This document shows, in pieces, positions 26,688 to 39,910 of a stretch of DNA of 64,000 nucleotides. The translations under genes and the position numbers were made by a program. This DNA comes from Chrysomallon squamiferum (taxonomy: Eukaryota > Mollusca > Gastropoda > Neomphalida > Peltospiridae): the NCBI GenBank assembly GCA_012295275.1, contig CM022675.1:10327682-10391681 (forward strand), read 5' to 3'. Positions within the stretch are counted from its first letter, which is position 1, and each line of letters begins with the position of its first letter. The notes below the pieces were generated by a model that ran no database searches, was not told the DNA's origin, and saw only the letters and a program-made list of their open reading frames with translations.

Positions 26688-29600
26688 ATAGATATGGATA
26701 TAGATTTTGAAGTCAAATTATCTAATTTAAAAAAATAATAATATTATTAATAACCAACTTTAAAAAAAAAGGAGAAAAAAATCTTTGTTTACAGAGATAT
26801 AATGCTATTTTTGTTTGTTGGTTTATTTTTTGTTTCTAAACTTAACTGACAGTTTAAATCTTTATCAAATACTTCTGCAACTAGCATTTTGCATTTAATT
26901 TTTCATTCTGAGCTCATTTTATTATTTTTTTTTTTTTAAATTTCCTTTGTTTAATTAGGCCATTACACTTTCATTAAGCATACTTCAATAAAGCTTTCAT
27001 GATTGTGGCTATCTATCCACATATATTTGTTTCTAATTATTAAACTATTATTTTTATAGCTTGTGTATCACAGGTAACGGACATTTTGCATTATTTATTG
27101 ATTTAAAACGAATAAATATATTGATTGATTTATTTATTATTATTATATTTACTGCCAGGTAACACTGACAAAAAAACACAACACACATATTTTTTTAATT
27201 ACTATAAAAGACAAACTGTAACGAGAATAGAAGTGTTTGTCTGTGCTGCTGCTGCTGTTGTTGTTGTGACATGCACGGGAGGTCCCTGTGAAAGGTGGTG
27301 ACGTGACCAGTGTACTGTGTAGTGAGCGTGCACAGCAAACACAGATACTGTTCCCAGGGAATAACCTGTTTACACGACACATTCCAAGTCATACAATATG
27401 GACAGTTTTGTCGGGTCGCATTCAGAAATAAAAACACCTTTTCACATTCTGTCTCGGCCTCCTCTGCTCACTCGAATGAAATCGAGAGAAAAAAATAAAA
27501 TCAACTCGGGGTGGGGGAATGTTTATGACAGAATCCATTTTCCAGCTTGAGTGTTATGATAGTGCCAGTAAAAAAAATAAAAATAAAAAAATATATATAT
27601 AAATAAATAAATGACAAAACTGTTGTTGATGTTTTTGTTTCATAAATATTTAAAATATTACTGTCATGTTCTTGATGTAGTTCTGTTGTTATTGTTTATT
27701 AGATCTATGTTTTTTTTTTTTTTTTTAAAAGGCTCTAAATTAAAGCGTGTCTTTGTGTGATTATTTTTATTAATTTTTTTAAAGTTTTTTAAATGTTTAT
27801 GGTTCTTTTATTTAGATTATTTTTTAAAGTTTTTTTTCAATTTATTTTTTTTTATTATTTTTTAAATTTTGAGTGGATGTTTTTATTTTTTTTTTAATAT
27901 ATTTTTTAAATACTGGTAAATTCTGTGATCAGTGTCATCATTTCCAGTTTTCGAAATGATGATGGTGATTATTCTTTTTAAGTTTTGAACGTAAAATCCT
28001 TTGGTTTAAAAATAGTGGCATACATATTCTATTTATACATTTATAATTTTTATATAGATACATTTAAAAAAAACAAAAAACATGTAAAGCTCTACTAATA
28101 CATGATATTTCAGTTACAATGGTAGCATGTTTTTCTCATTCTGCCAAAACAATCTGCTAATTTTTACATAATGCATTGAAGTATCAGTGTCTAAAACATG
28201 TTAAATTATTGGAATTTTAAAATAAAACTACATTACCAACAAAAAAAAATAAAAAATATATATATATATATATATTTATCAAATTAATTAAACGGTAATA
28301 CATTTTTCATAAAATTTAATTGAAAATAGTTAAATAATTTGTTACTACAGCAACATGTTGCTTTTTAGTTTTTCATTTTTATACATTTTTATTTTATTAC
28401 TATTATTATTTTTATTTTTTTTACAACAAAGATTTAACAGAAAAGTTTTCGGTTCACTCTAGAGAGAGACTGTTGTTAAAATCTAAACCCAGGAGCAACA
28501 CAGTTATTTCTTATACTGCTAGTGCATGTACTTTTCTCAAGTTAGAAGATTTTCTCAGCAACCTTTTTTTTCTTCTTCTTCTTCTCGTCTTTTTTCTGAT
28601 CAAGTTAGCGTGATGTTTGAGACATGCTTCACGTCAAAGATGGTGATCCATTTTTAGCGAGCACACACGCATGCAAGGCTCTCAATATTTGTCATGTGTG
28701 GATGTCTGGGAAGTGGTCTATTTGTGTCCGCAGGTCCAGGGTCGATCATGCACGCAGTCATTTCACTTCGTTGCACGTCTCTCGCTGGTTTTTTTTTTTT
28801 TTTTTCTTCTGTCGCAGGTATTCTGCTAGGGTTCACATTCCAGTCAACAGTGTGGCTTTGTGTTTTCAGCTTGGATTGTGTGAATTCAGGTACTGAGATA
28901 GATTTCAGTATCAGGTATTGCATAACACTTTTGTATGTGACACTTGTGTTTCTCTTTTTATAAGGGGGATATTTTTTCTCTAGATACGGGCTGCAAGGGA
29001 AATTTTAAATTTTGGTGGAAATAGTAGTTATTTAGTTGTGTAACTTAGCATTTTATTCTGTCTGTATTTAATTGATGCATCACCTTTTTTTTTTTTAAAT
29101 CTTTATTTTTATTTTTTTTTAATGAAATTTTCTTATGATTTTGCTTGTAGTGGAAGTTTAGATCGTACAAATAATGTTGCATATTTTAAACTTATACGTT
29201 AATGTTACATATTGTTTGTTTTTTATTTCTGTGTTTTACAGGTGTAATTTTCTAATTTTGCCTTTGTGGAAATTTTAAACTAAATTGATAATAATATTAG
29301 GTAGTTGTATGAGTTACAGGTATACACTGTATTTGATTACTCTGTTTCTTTTATTTATTTTACAATTGAATTTTTCTGAAGAAATTGTTGTAGAAATTTT
29401 AAAATTAAGTAAAACTAGAAACATATGTAACAGTAACAGTTTGAATTTGATTTCTGTCTTTTTCTGGATATTTTCCTTTTATTGATTTAAAAAAAAAGTT
29501 TTTTTTATTGATTTTTAAGTGAAATTATCAAATAACTTTTACCCTGGTGGAAATTTTGATGTTAATTAAAATATTACATGGGTCTATAATAATTTAACAT

Positions 29601-32600
29601 TATGTAATACTTGTATCTTTTTACAAGTGAATTTTCTCAAGTCATTGGCTGCAGAGGAATTTACAGTATTCGTAACAGTATTTCAAGGATCCTAGCATTA
29701 CGTTACAATTTTATTGTTGTTGTTGTTTTTTTATTACGTGTTTTCAGTTATCTTACTGGTATAGTGCTATGTAACATTGAAATATTAAATACAGGTACCA
29801 GACCATATATCCAGATTCCTTGGTTCCTGAGGCATTCAGGATTTCTGGATTTTCCAGTTTTCTGGTACCAAGACATCTAAATATGTAAATAATTTGGCCT
29901 TAAACATTTTAAAATTAAAAACATAAAGAAAATTGACAATACTTAACTGTGGCGACTCAACACGTAAACAATGCGGCGAGTGAATGAACGCCACGAGGCT
30001 TGAAAGAGTAGTTCCGTTCTGGTGAGGACAACACCCACACCTGCATGAACTATGAAAATAATGTCGGGGGAAAAAGTGTTCTGGTCTTTTCTGGATTTCA
30101 GGACGCTGGATAGTTTGTCTTGTGCTTGTAGTAAGGAATGCAAATAGCTCTTTGTAGACATGTTCCTGTTATTTGTAACCAAATTCTGTTATTGACAACG
30201 TATTGTTGTTACCCAGATTTGTTATTGTTATTTTTATCAAAGTCACTGACTATTTATACAGTAAAATGCTGTAATGATACAGATGTAACAAACAGGATAT
30301 GTTTACAATGCAGTTGGAATATTTTTGCTTAAATGCAGAGTTTTTCGCTTACAAGATGTTGTTGCAGGCAGGTATTTGTCAGTGATGGTCATTGCAGAAT
30401 AAGCTATCAAGTCTGTGTCCATACATCCAAGAACTGCTGTTTTGCATTGTTACTACGGTTGGTACTCTTGTTGTGTCATAGTCGAAAATGATGTAGATGA
30501 AGATTTGTACTTTTTAAATGACTTTTTCTTCTCTTTTTTTTAACTATAAAATTAATGAAAGCATGTATGTATGTATGTATGTGTATATATATATGTTTAT
30601 TATTTTCAAAATATGCTCCATGCTACTGTTCAGTTTATGTTAACATTTTTAATTGTCTTGGTCGTTGCGTATATTTTATACTGTTGTACCTTTTTCTGTT
30701 TCAGTTTTTTTACTTAGTATATCTAAATGTTGGTCACTGTAGGCAGTTTTCTAGATTATTTTTATTATTTATTTATTTTCTCTTTTTTTCATTTATTTAA
30801 GTTTAAAAATTTTACGTACTTTTGTCATTAATTTGTTATTTTATCAGAAGAAAAATATTTATTTATGTACAGACGTGTTTTATATTGCAAAAAAAACAGC
30901 GTTATCAACTTTGTGCAGGTAAACAATTCTAAATACAGAATGTAATCAATTTAAAAATAATCTAATAGTACATTTGAAAAAGAATTTACGTTTTTGTATG
31001 TTCATGTATATGTGTTTTTAAAACAAAATAGAGGGAAAATCTTTTATTTGAAAACCAAAAATTATTTTCTATCAAGTTTATGAGAAAAAAAAAGAAAAGT
31101 AAAAAAGATGCTTATAAAATGCGATTCCTAGATTTTTACGGCACACAAAAATAGGAGTATTTGAACAGTAAAAAATTTTTTAACTTTACAGTTGACAGTT
31201 AATAATTAAAAACAACAACAACAACAAAGAACCCCATCACATACACCATTCCAGCTAGAGCCTTTTGACTCATTTATTTAATACCATATCAGGTGTTTTC
31301 CTGTTTTTGGGGAAGGTGTATATAAAACAACAAACAGGTGACCCTTATCATTCACTATGCACTTACTAACTTTGTGTACAACACCAATAAGTTAAATACA
31401 GATACCAGACCAGTTATCCGGTGTCCTGAAAACAGGAAGTTTTTTTCATAATTCGTACAAGTATGTGTTGTCCTCACCAGACTGGAACTACTCGTTCAAG
31501 CCATGTGGCATTTATTCACTCGCTGCATTGTTTATGTGTCGAGTTGCCACAGTTTTGTATTTTCTTTATGTTTTTAATTTTAAAATGTTTTGCCTAAGGA
31601 GTCTGGATAATTGGTCTGGTACCTGTAGTAATGAATTTTTGAAAATAAGAGGAATAATGATACAAAGGGACAGACTCCATGTATTCTGCAGACTTCCAGA
31701 TTGCATTTTATTCAATTTGTGCCATCCAATTTTAATTGAAAATGAAGTATAACATGAAATGGTTATAGTTCGAAAATATCTGGAGGTACCCATTTGTTTG
31801 TGGTGCCTCTCTCTCTCTCTCTCTCTTTGTATTTTCCTAATATTTTTCTTTCCTTTATGATTAAAATTTTACCTTTTTTTTTTTCTCACTCTTTCCTTTT
31901 TGTTTTTCTTCTCTTTTTTTTTTTCTGCCTTTCTGCTTAATTTTGTACAATTTATTTAAAATATAAAATTTTGATAATGATTTCAGACTAATTTATTTTA
32001 CACAGTAACAGAAAATACTATTATTATAAACGCATGACGTCAAATGTGCATGACAGGGAAGGTTTCTGTTTGAATTTATTACTTTCACATAATTTATGAA
32101 CAAACATGCACGCGGACACACAAACAAGATTTTCTGAATAATTATTTAAATTAAATTGTGTCTTTAATTAAAGAAAATTTGTTTTATTCCGTTTACCCAA
32201 ACCACAACCTAAAAAGTTTTACTTTTTTTTTATTTTACTTTTTTTTTTTTTAGGAGGAGGAAAGGATTTGTGTTTAATTTTTTTTAATATATTGTTATGT
32301 TATGTTATGTTGTATTGTATAGTATTGTATTGTATTGTATTATGTGGTTAGAGTAAAGGACAATTTGATTGTAATATTTAAATTGTGCAGTGCAAGTTTT
32401 TATTTATTTCCGAGTTAAATTCATTTCAATACCTGATGTATTTTATTTAATTTACCTGATATATTTGTAAACAAAAATGCCTTTTGGCTCAGATTTAACC
32501 TTATGGTCTTGAATAAATGATCGCTTTCCATTATGAAATGTTCTGATACATTTTATATTACAAAATCTAAATATGCTGTGATAAAGATTTAAAATTTTGT

Positions 32601-35600
32601 GGAAGGGCAGCAGAAATTATAATAGTTTAAGTATTTTTGTCACATTTCCCCGAAATTCATTTAAAGATTAATTAAATTTTAATTTAAATGATTTGTCTGT
32701 TTTTGATGGGACAGATGATGATGATATTCACGATTCTGTGTATTACAAAATCGAAATACAGTGTCACGTATATTTTTGAATTCAGTGGAAGAGAAATAGG
32801 AATGACAATATTTTGAACATAGAATCTTGCAAGTTACCGAAAGCTTGATTACTTTTCTGATGTGTTCTGAATGATTTGTGCATTTCAGATGGGTCAGATG
32901 ATGATGAGGATGATGATCATAAACTGCAGATTGATATAAAAGAGGATTCAAAGAAAGTGGAATGTGACCAGAAGGAGTCTAAAGAAATAAACAAAACATC
33001 ATCACAGAAAGCAGATAAAAATGATGACATCACATTGGACAAATCATCCAACTCCTCCGATTTAACAAACGACAAAGCGAACGCCGAAGCTGACAGCAAA
33101 GACTCTAGAAATTCTCAGTGTGCTGACGATGACAATAAAACCGACAGCAGAAAATCGACGACAAGTTTGGAAAATCGCAGTGTGAAGAAGTCCAACAAGA
33201 ACCAGGCGGTTTCATCGTCAGAGCACGTGATTGTGACCGAACCGTGGCGCGGCTGAGGCAGCAGAGTAAGAGAGAGAGCGGCAGAAAGGAGGGACACGAG
33301 AAGGGAAAATACCAGAGTGACTCGGACGCCGACGAGAGTGACCAGGACGATGTGGAGAGCTGGACTCCCGAGAAAACACAGGCCAGCAAGACGTTGAGGA
33401 CGTCAGGTCGCAGGTCAATGACGACAGACAGCCCGAGACTGCTGGGGAGGACCTGCGAGTACTGCGGAGCTGTGAAGCCGACACCCGCTGCGCTTCAGCG
33501 ACATCTGAGGAAACACACAGGCGAGCGCCCGTTTGTGTGCAAGGTAAAAAAATGTTTGTAAAGCTGTTGATAAACTAGAAGATTTATGTTTTACGCATTT
33601 TACCTGCAATCAGAATTATTAAAATGAATTTTTTAAAAACCTGTTAATTTATCTTTAACGAAAAACATTAACAGAAATTAAGATTGACCCATTCTATCCA
33701 TTATAATAAATTATCATTTTTTTTTTATTTTTTTTCCATGAAGAAGATTAAAAATGTTTCTTTATTTGATTATTATTTAGTTACTGGTTCTTTTTTTAGC
33801 AGATTAATTATCATTTTAATCCTTCACAGGTGTGTAACAAGGCCTACAAAGCGAAAAGAAGTCTTCAGCTTCATCTGCTTTCGAACCATCCTGACTACCC
33901 TGACAAGCCCACTCCACAGCACATCAAGCAGAACACCACGGCACAGCTGAGAGAAGTCCTGGAGCAGAAACTGAACAAAGAAAAGTTCCTGGACGGCACA
34001 CCAGGCAACTCTGCTCCCAGTGCGAATGAACATTCCATGCCTCGAGAAGACGCACAAACCTTGAATGAGAAAAGCAGTTCAGAGGTTGGCCAGCCCAGCA
34101 ATGCGACACTCCAGAGAGCTGAGGTTTCCCCCTTCACCGCTGAAGAGTCTGGTTCAAAGGGAGATAACCACGCCATGAGCAGGACCTGCAGATACTGTGG
34201 GAAGATCTGTTTGAAGCCGAGTGACCTCAAACGACACGTTCTGCTGCACACTGGAGACAAGCCCTACACATGTGAAGTAAGCATTCAGTTTATCTGAACA
34301 TCTAGAACTTTCCATTCTAACATGTCCCCCACAACTGGTTTATCAAGAAAATCTAGAAAGTTATTATTTTCCATTTCAACGAGTGCCACAGTTTGTGTAT
34401 CAAATGTCACTGTAGGCAGTTTTCTTGATTATTTTTTTTATTTATTTGTGGTAAGGTGCTTATTAAAGATTCCTTGCTGCTAATGTATCAGATTTCAGTG
34501 ATTTTCATCCCTTAGGGGTTGATAAAATCATATAATAATAAAACATGTTAATGTACTAAATAAATAATTATTCATTCATTGTTAAAATATAAAGTGCATT
34601 CCTTATTATTTGCCTTAAACAATTTTTATAATTGAACTTATTTCTTTTATTCACTTTTTGGGGTAAATAGATTTGATTTAGAGAAAAAAAAAAAAAACTT
34701 TCACAATGGAAGTATATAAAATATATTTACACTGTTATATATATATATATATAAAATATGTTTAGACTATTCTTGGCATTGCTTTTATGTTCGGGATAAA
34801 TGTAATTTTTATGACTTCAGGTTTGTGGGAAATCATTCAAGGCAAAGGGAAGCATGCTGTACCACCAGAAAGCTGCCCACAACATGAACGTAGAACTAAG
34901 TCAAAGCCTTGCAGAGCGCTACATGAAACTGAAAAACAGATCTTTTGAGAAATCCCTTTACGTTCAGGAGAAAATTGCCGAGTATCAGCATCACATGATT
35001 AATGGATCTCTTAAAGAGGAGCACGAAGATCCCGATTCATTATTAGAAAACTTCCATGGATCCGATGATGTCAGCTCCAAGGGACATAACTCAGGTTCAT
35101 TCGGCTGTGTTGACGGTACTGGTTCTGAAAAATGTAACCAGTCCGAACTGATTTCAGACATTTCCCATTCAGGTTTATCATCAAGTATGGACAGGAAGCA
35201 TTCAGCATTTCCTTCGCTGTTGGACAGTATTAATTTCTCTCCTACCATCAGCCGCCAGTTTTCCAGTACTAGCGATGGTTCTGCCGAAGGTGCAGTAAGC
35301 AATTCACACGACGACGTTGGCGACTCTGTCGGAACTGTTGTGACAGGCGAGGGCCCGTTCATGAAAAGTCGAATTCGCGTGAAAAACGAGACCGTCTTGA
35401 TAACTCGACTGGATGGCGTGAATCTTTCGACAGACAAGGAGACGTCCATGTACAAATGCTACATCTGTGGCACCATGCTTAGCTCTCTGAGGAACGTTCA
35501 GGTCCATCTGTCCATGCACTTCGACCTGGAAATCACAACCTACCAGTGCCGCCACTGTGACGCAACCTTCGAGTCGAAACACCAGATGATGCAGCACATT

Positions 35601-38528
35601 CTGAGTCACAAGATAACAAACAGGGTGGAAGGCAAGGTCCACAACGACGGAGAGGTGAGTGATGAGAGGTTGCTGATGGACGAAAACGATGAGGCAGAGT
35701 ACCAAGTAACTGTTGACGGGCACAAGAAACCCAAGCCAGACATAAATGAGAACACAGAACTGCCTGCAGATATGTGGTTGGATAAGTGTGGCATGAAGTT
35801 GATTGGCAACTGGGAATGCAAATACTGTCGAAAGTCATTCTCCAGGCTTTATCTCCTTCAGCGACACGAGCGAATTCACAACGGGCAGAGGATGTTTTAT
35901 TGCAAAGAGTGCCGCAAAGGCTTCAGCGAGTCACTCAACCTGCAACAACACATGATTCGCTTTCATGACAGCCCTAGAGGAATGTATGACCAAGTGGAAT
36001 CTTTGCCCAGAAAGACAGATAAAGAAAATCTGCAGTCTTTGATGCGCATTGCCTACTGGGACAAGTTCTCTGACCAGACCACTTTAGATGGAAGCACTGC
36101 TAACAATGAGGAGCTCAGTTCAGCTGAAGGTGAGCAGCGACTCAAAGATCTGGAAAAGGCAAAAGAATTTCTAGAGAAGCATGGAATACAGGATGATATT
36201 ACTGTTGTGATGCCATCCGAACCTCCCACTGAAAATGACCTTTCTACCTCCGACAATAAACTTTCACCCTCACACGAAGCCTCAGAATCTGATCCAGAGG
36301 ATCCTGAAATCAAAGCTGCCCCAAAGAGATCGCTGATGTCGTTTCGCAAAGAAGGCCCTCCTTCGAAGTCCAGACGCAAGTCGGCGCTTCCAGTGAAGTT
36401 GGACACTGTGAAGTGCGAGTCAAACAGTGAAGCTGGTGATACTGCTGCAGAGCACGCTGCTCTTTCCTCGCACGTCATTCCAAGCAAAGATATCAAACAA
36501 GAAGTGGTTGATCCCGGTGACCGGCAGGACGTCTGCACATCATCTCCCATCTCCACATCCTCCATCCTCAGCACGGTCCTCTCCAGCTCTGCTGTGCTTG
36601 CCTCACTGAATCCTCTCATCCTGGCAAGCACAGTCGCAGCTGCTCAGTCATCTTCACTGCTGGCAGCTTCGGGGCTGGTGTCTGGGTTACCCGCCACTGG
36701 TTTCGCTGTCAGCCCCATGCCGGTGCCAATTTCTGTTCAGGTTTCAGAAACGCCATCTGCTGGAAAGAATTCATCGTCGCCCAGCAGGTCATCGTCCTCA
36801 CCGTCGCAGCCATCCCCCGTTGACCAAGACAGCCTGGTTGGTTTCCCACGCGTCCAGTGGAACCCATCACCAAGTGATAGTTCGTCTGGACCGTCTCCTC
36901 CAGACGGGAGGAAGCTGCAAAACTGGCATGTGGTTTCGTCTGACAGCATTTCTTCTGACGGTCGGAAGGTCACCTCTCTGTCTCGTACACATTCCAGGTA
37001 ATTTGTAGTTTAAGTGAATTGTCGGTCATTTCTGCTTTGTTTTTCCTTCTTCACCATGTATTCAGTTAGAGGTCTTCCCAGAAATTCGTATTTTCATTCC
37101 ATCAGTGAGGGTTGAAGGTTATTTTTGTTTATTTATTTTATTTATTTGCTTTATTACTATTATTATTATTATTATTATTATTTTTTTTTTTAAATGAAGA
37201 CTGATAGATAAATTAAAATTAATTATAGAATATTTATGGATTTCCATTTATTTTTCATATACAGCTTACCCAGATAGTTTCAAGGATTTTTAAAAATAAT
37301 ATTTTTGCACATGCAGTTTGTATATATACAAAAAAGTCAGAAAAGAATTTCTGCTGCTCGGAAAAAGTTTCAGATTTTGGAACTCAGAATTTTGGGTAAG
37401 GGATCGTCAGTCTACATTGTCAGTGAGTAGACATAATTATGATTCTTGTATGTAAATTAGTCATCACAAAACTCTGAGCTTTCACGATTGCCTTGACAGT
37501 TGTTACATACAGTTTGTTTTTAACCTTCCAGATTGCATGTTGTTAATCAGCCGATAGATCGTGACATGGTGTGTAAACCCATTGTCTTGCCTGATGGGAG
37601 AGCTGTCTTCCGATGTGTGTTTTGTGCCAAAGACTTCCTTTCATTCTCAGACATCAACAGACACATGGACTTCCACGAAGGTAAGATAAACTGAAATGTG
37701 TCTTGCATTCAAAACAGCATCCACCAAGATCAAAAACAGAAATGAAATGTTTTAAAAATATGTTTGCTTCCATCAAAAGTAGTCATTCCAACAAAAATGT
37801 TGTCTTTGTGTTGATAATCCTCATATGTACAGTTCCAAGAAATTCTTCTGAAAGCAGGGGAAGGACTTTCCTGATTCTGTTTCTTTGAGATATCCCACAG
37901 TGCACTTAATAACAACAAAAAATATTTCTTCTTCTTCAGATATTCGTCCATACAAGTGTAAATACTGTGATTATTATGCTAGAACCAACAGTCAACTGAA
38001 GGTCCACATGATGAGACATCAAGGTATTTACATTGGCTATTTAGTTTTTGTTTTAAATTTATTAACCATTATGTATTTAGAGTTTGAATCATTATTCTCT
38101 TTTCCTAGATTTGCTGAAATAAAACAAAATAAAAAAATTCATTTAAGACCAAATTTCAGAAACAGAACTGTTCTACTTATTTCTAACTAAAATGTCTTTC
38201 ACTTAATTTATATGTTTTGTGTTTATTAATGGTTTGTTAATTATATCAGTAAATACTCTTGTTATTATTATTATTATTTAAAAAAAATAATTGTGTTTTC
38301 TTCTTTCTTTTCCTTGCAGGAATTCGTGACTTTTGCTGCAAACTGTGCAACTACAAAGGTGTGACTCAGTCGGACCTGAATCGACACATGAAATCTCAGA
38401 TACATCTACTCAAGTCGCAGAATGAGTGCAAACACTGCAGGGAGGGATTTGTAACGGCCAGAAACCTTGAGAAGCATCTGGACGGTAACTGTGTGGTGAA
38501 GATGCACGATCTGGAAGCAGCAGATTAA
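20009..38528 (+). CDS. Multi-C2H2 zinc-finger transcription factor with SALL-type N-terminal repressor motif
   Basis: Predicted nuclear DNA-binding repressor. Exons: 20009-20048 ([13 protein letters not shown]), 32889-33543, 33830-34276, 34821-36997, 37532-37680, 37940-38023, 38320-38528 (TAA); about 1250 aa. The first exon ends in phase 1 and fits the acceptor at 32889, giving an acidic start ([11 protein letters not shown]). MSRRKQxKP is the NuRD/RBBP4-binding motif of SALL, BCL11, FOG and ZNF423 proteins, where it often sits alone on exon 1. Twelve fingers: CEYC..H, CKVC..H (split by the intron at 33543), CRYC..H, CEVC..H (split at 34276), CYIC, CRHC, CKYC, CKEC, CVFC, CKYC, CKLC and a last C2HC-like CKHC. 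The large exon also has KR-rich nuclear signals (PKRSLM, SKSRRKS), a SUMO-like IKQE site and a long Ser/Pro-rich tail. Exon 2 has a frame break (separate entry). I cannot name an ortholog. Confidence 0.88.
22431..22724 (+). mobile_element. MITE copy 1 (left end missing)
   Basis: Shares long blocks with the copies at 29790 and 31397: ttttccagttttctggtacc, aaattaaaaacataaagaaa, a middle block aatgcagcgagtgaatga, cacgaggcttgaaagagtag and cctgcatgaactatgaaaat. The right end, gataactggtccgggacttgta, matches the family terminus. The left terminal repeat is not found, so this copy is truncated or diverged. Confidence 0.8.
29790..30130 (+). mobile_element. MITE copy 2, TA-flanked, about 340 bp
   Basis: Begins tacaggtaccagaccatata and ends tggatagtttgtcttgtgct followed by tgta. 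The reverse complement of the end is an imperfect copy of the start, so it has terminal inverted repeats beginning CAGGTACC inside TA dinucleotides. It has the same interior as copy 1 in the same orientation. It carries no transposase, so it is non-autonomous. TA flanks and a TIR containing TATCC are typical of pogo/Tigger-type elements; the family name is inference. Confidence 0.82.
31397..31627 (-). mobile_element. MITE copy 3, reverse orientation, about 230 bp
   Basis: Inverted relative to copies 1 and 2: gtcctcaccagactggaact is the reverse complement of their agttccagtctggtgaggac. Its termini are the best preserved: left taccagaccagttatcc, right ggataattggtctggta, a 17-bp inverted repeat with one mismatch, flanked by ACAG and TA. 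It is shorter than copy 2 through internal deletion near its left side. Confidence 0.85.
33139..33256 (+). other. Reading-frame break in zinc-finger exon 2
   Basis: From 32889 the exon reads an acidic Ser/Lys-rich frame that ends in [10 protein letters not shown] and a TGA at 33254-33256. The first zinc finger (TCEYCGAVK) and the correct phase into the next exon are in a different frame, open from 33139. The two frames overlap over 33139-33253, and both look protein-like near 33240 (...VTEP versus [11 protein letters not shown]). No intron of plausible size fits. A single missing base near ccgtgg at 33242-33247 would explain it. Confidence 0.8.
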
Positions 38529-39559
38529 TCTGAATGTTCAGAAGTTGAAAATTACAACAAAAAAAAATGTTTTTTTTTTTTTTTGTTATGATCAGTACTG
38601 CAGCTTCATACATCAGTTTCTTTTACATTTTTAAAAACAAAATTTTTTAATTTTTTTAATTTTTAAAAATAGTTTCAGTTTCACAGACGTTTCTAGTGCA
38701 GTTTAATCAGAGTTCCCTGCTCAAATTCTGTACTGTATTTCACTGTGAATATATCCTGTTCCCAGGATCTGAATTGCATTTTGACTGCTGTCACTTATTC
38801 TTTGGTGCAGTTGTTTAAATTGTTTTTTAAAACTTTTTTTATTAATTTGTTATTATTTCTGTTACTGCATCCTGATTACAGTTCATTCTTTATATCCTCG
38901 TCTTTTTGTTTTTATCAGCTGCAGGATATAAATACATTCCTCACTTAGTACAGTGACTGGTGATGATGTTGATATTAATCATCCTAGATGATTTTAATAA
39001 CTTGGGCAAAACAAAATAATGAATTCTTTTTAATGAGCATTATTATGATCCACATAGAGGGAGAAAACGTAAGTGTATGTTTTATTTCAATATGTGAGTT
39101 ATTTTGAAATTACCTCAGTTACATACTTTTTTTTTTTTTTTTTTTAAAGAGAAAGAAAAAGAGTTTTAGAACTTTACATCTAGTTTTATTGTTGTCTTTT
39201 TTAATCAGTGAAGTAATTTCTGTTCTGTTTTTTTTAATTCATCTAAACGTACGTTGTTGTTTGATTCAGATTATTTTTGCTTCGTTCGATGGAAGTAGTA
39301 AATGTATGTAGCTTTTGTATAAGAATTTTTATTGCACTACAGTGTATATATATTGACTGTTACAGTTTCGATGCTGGTTCAGATGTTCAGTAATTGTGAT
39401 AATAGTTTGTGACCTGTGAAAGATGAAGGATTTGGTTGTAAATTAGTCCAAGGACAGTAAACAGACGTTTTGGAGTCGTGGGATTTGATCCTGGTTCCTA
39501 ATTTACCATTCTCGATATTTGTTTTAGTCCCATTTATTAACGTGGACCTGTTTTGGTAG

Positions 39560-39910
39560 ATGAACAAATGAACAAATATAATGTTATCTACTTCAGAATG
39601 ATTGGTCCATGGGTACCAACCTTTTATGATGATAAAGTAATATAACAAGATCATAATGATGATGTTGATTATAAAAGATTTCCTTTTTAATGACAGTTTA
39701 CATCAAGACTGTTGTAGATTGCATTGTTGCTTTATTGTTAGGAAAGGTTGATGTTGAACAAATATAATGTAGAATGACTGGTCGTCCATAGGCACCAACC
39801 TTTCATGATAATAAAGTACAACAGTAACATAACAAGATCATGATGATGACACTTTACATCAAGACCGACTATTACAGATAACGTTGTTACTTTATCATTA
39901 GAAAAGGTTG
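39560..39910. repeat. Imperfect tandem duplication, unit about 190 bp
   Basis: The order gaacaaatataatgt, agaatgattggt, ggtaccaacctttt, taacaagatcat, ttacatcaagactg, ttgttgctttat, ggaaaggttg recurs almost word for word about 190 bp downstream (from about 39757). Local deletions shorten the second copy. Confidence 0.8.

Larger units (their letters stand above)
20049..32888 (+). other. 12.8-kb first intron of the zinc-finger gene
   Basis: No coding exon that I can support lies in this intron. It holds three related MITE copies (separate entries); (TA)n at 20905-20950; a TA/GA tract at 24970-25035; poly(A) at 25168-25197; CA/GT/TA tracts at 26578-26690; and scattered poly(T). Small CpG-bearing islands at about 24640-24800, 26300-26480 and 28600-28760 could be enhancers or alternative promoters, but this is unproven. 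Confidence 0.6.

Noticed and set aside
28560-28960. CpG-bearing segment with possible start codons in the zinc-finger intron, considered as an alternative first exon.
   Set aside because: No donor in phase with 32889 and no recognisable peptide; transcript data would be needed.
22504-30182. Similar minus-strand open frames of about 60-90 codons in two copies of the interspersed element (sharing FIVHAG and LLFQASW).
   Set aside because: They are simply the two MITE copies read in the same frame. The third copy does not keep the frame, and the peptide resembles no transposase domain that I know.
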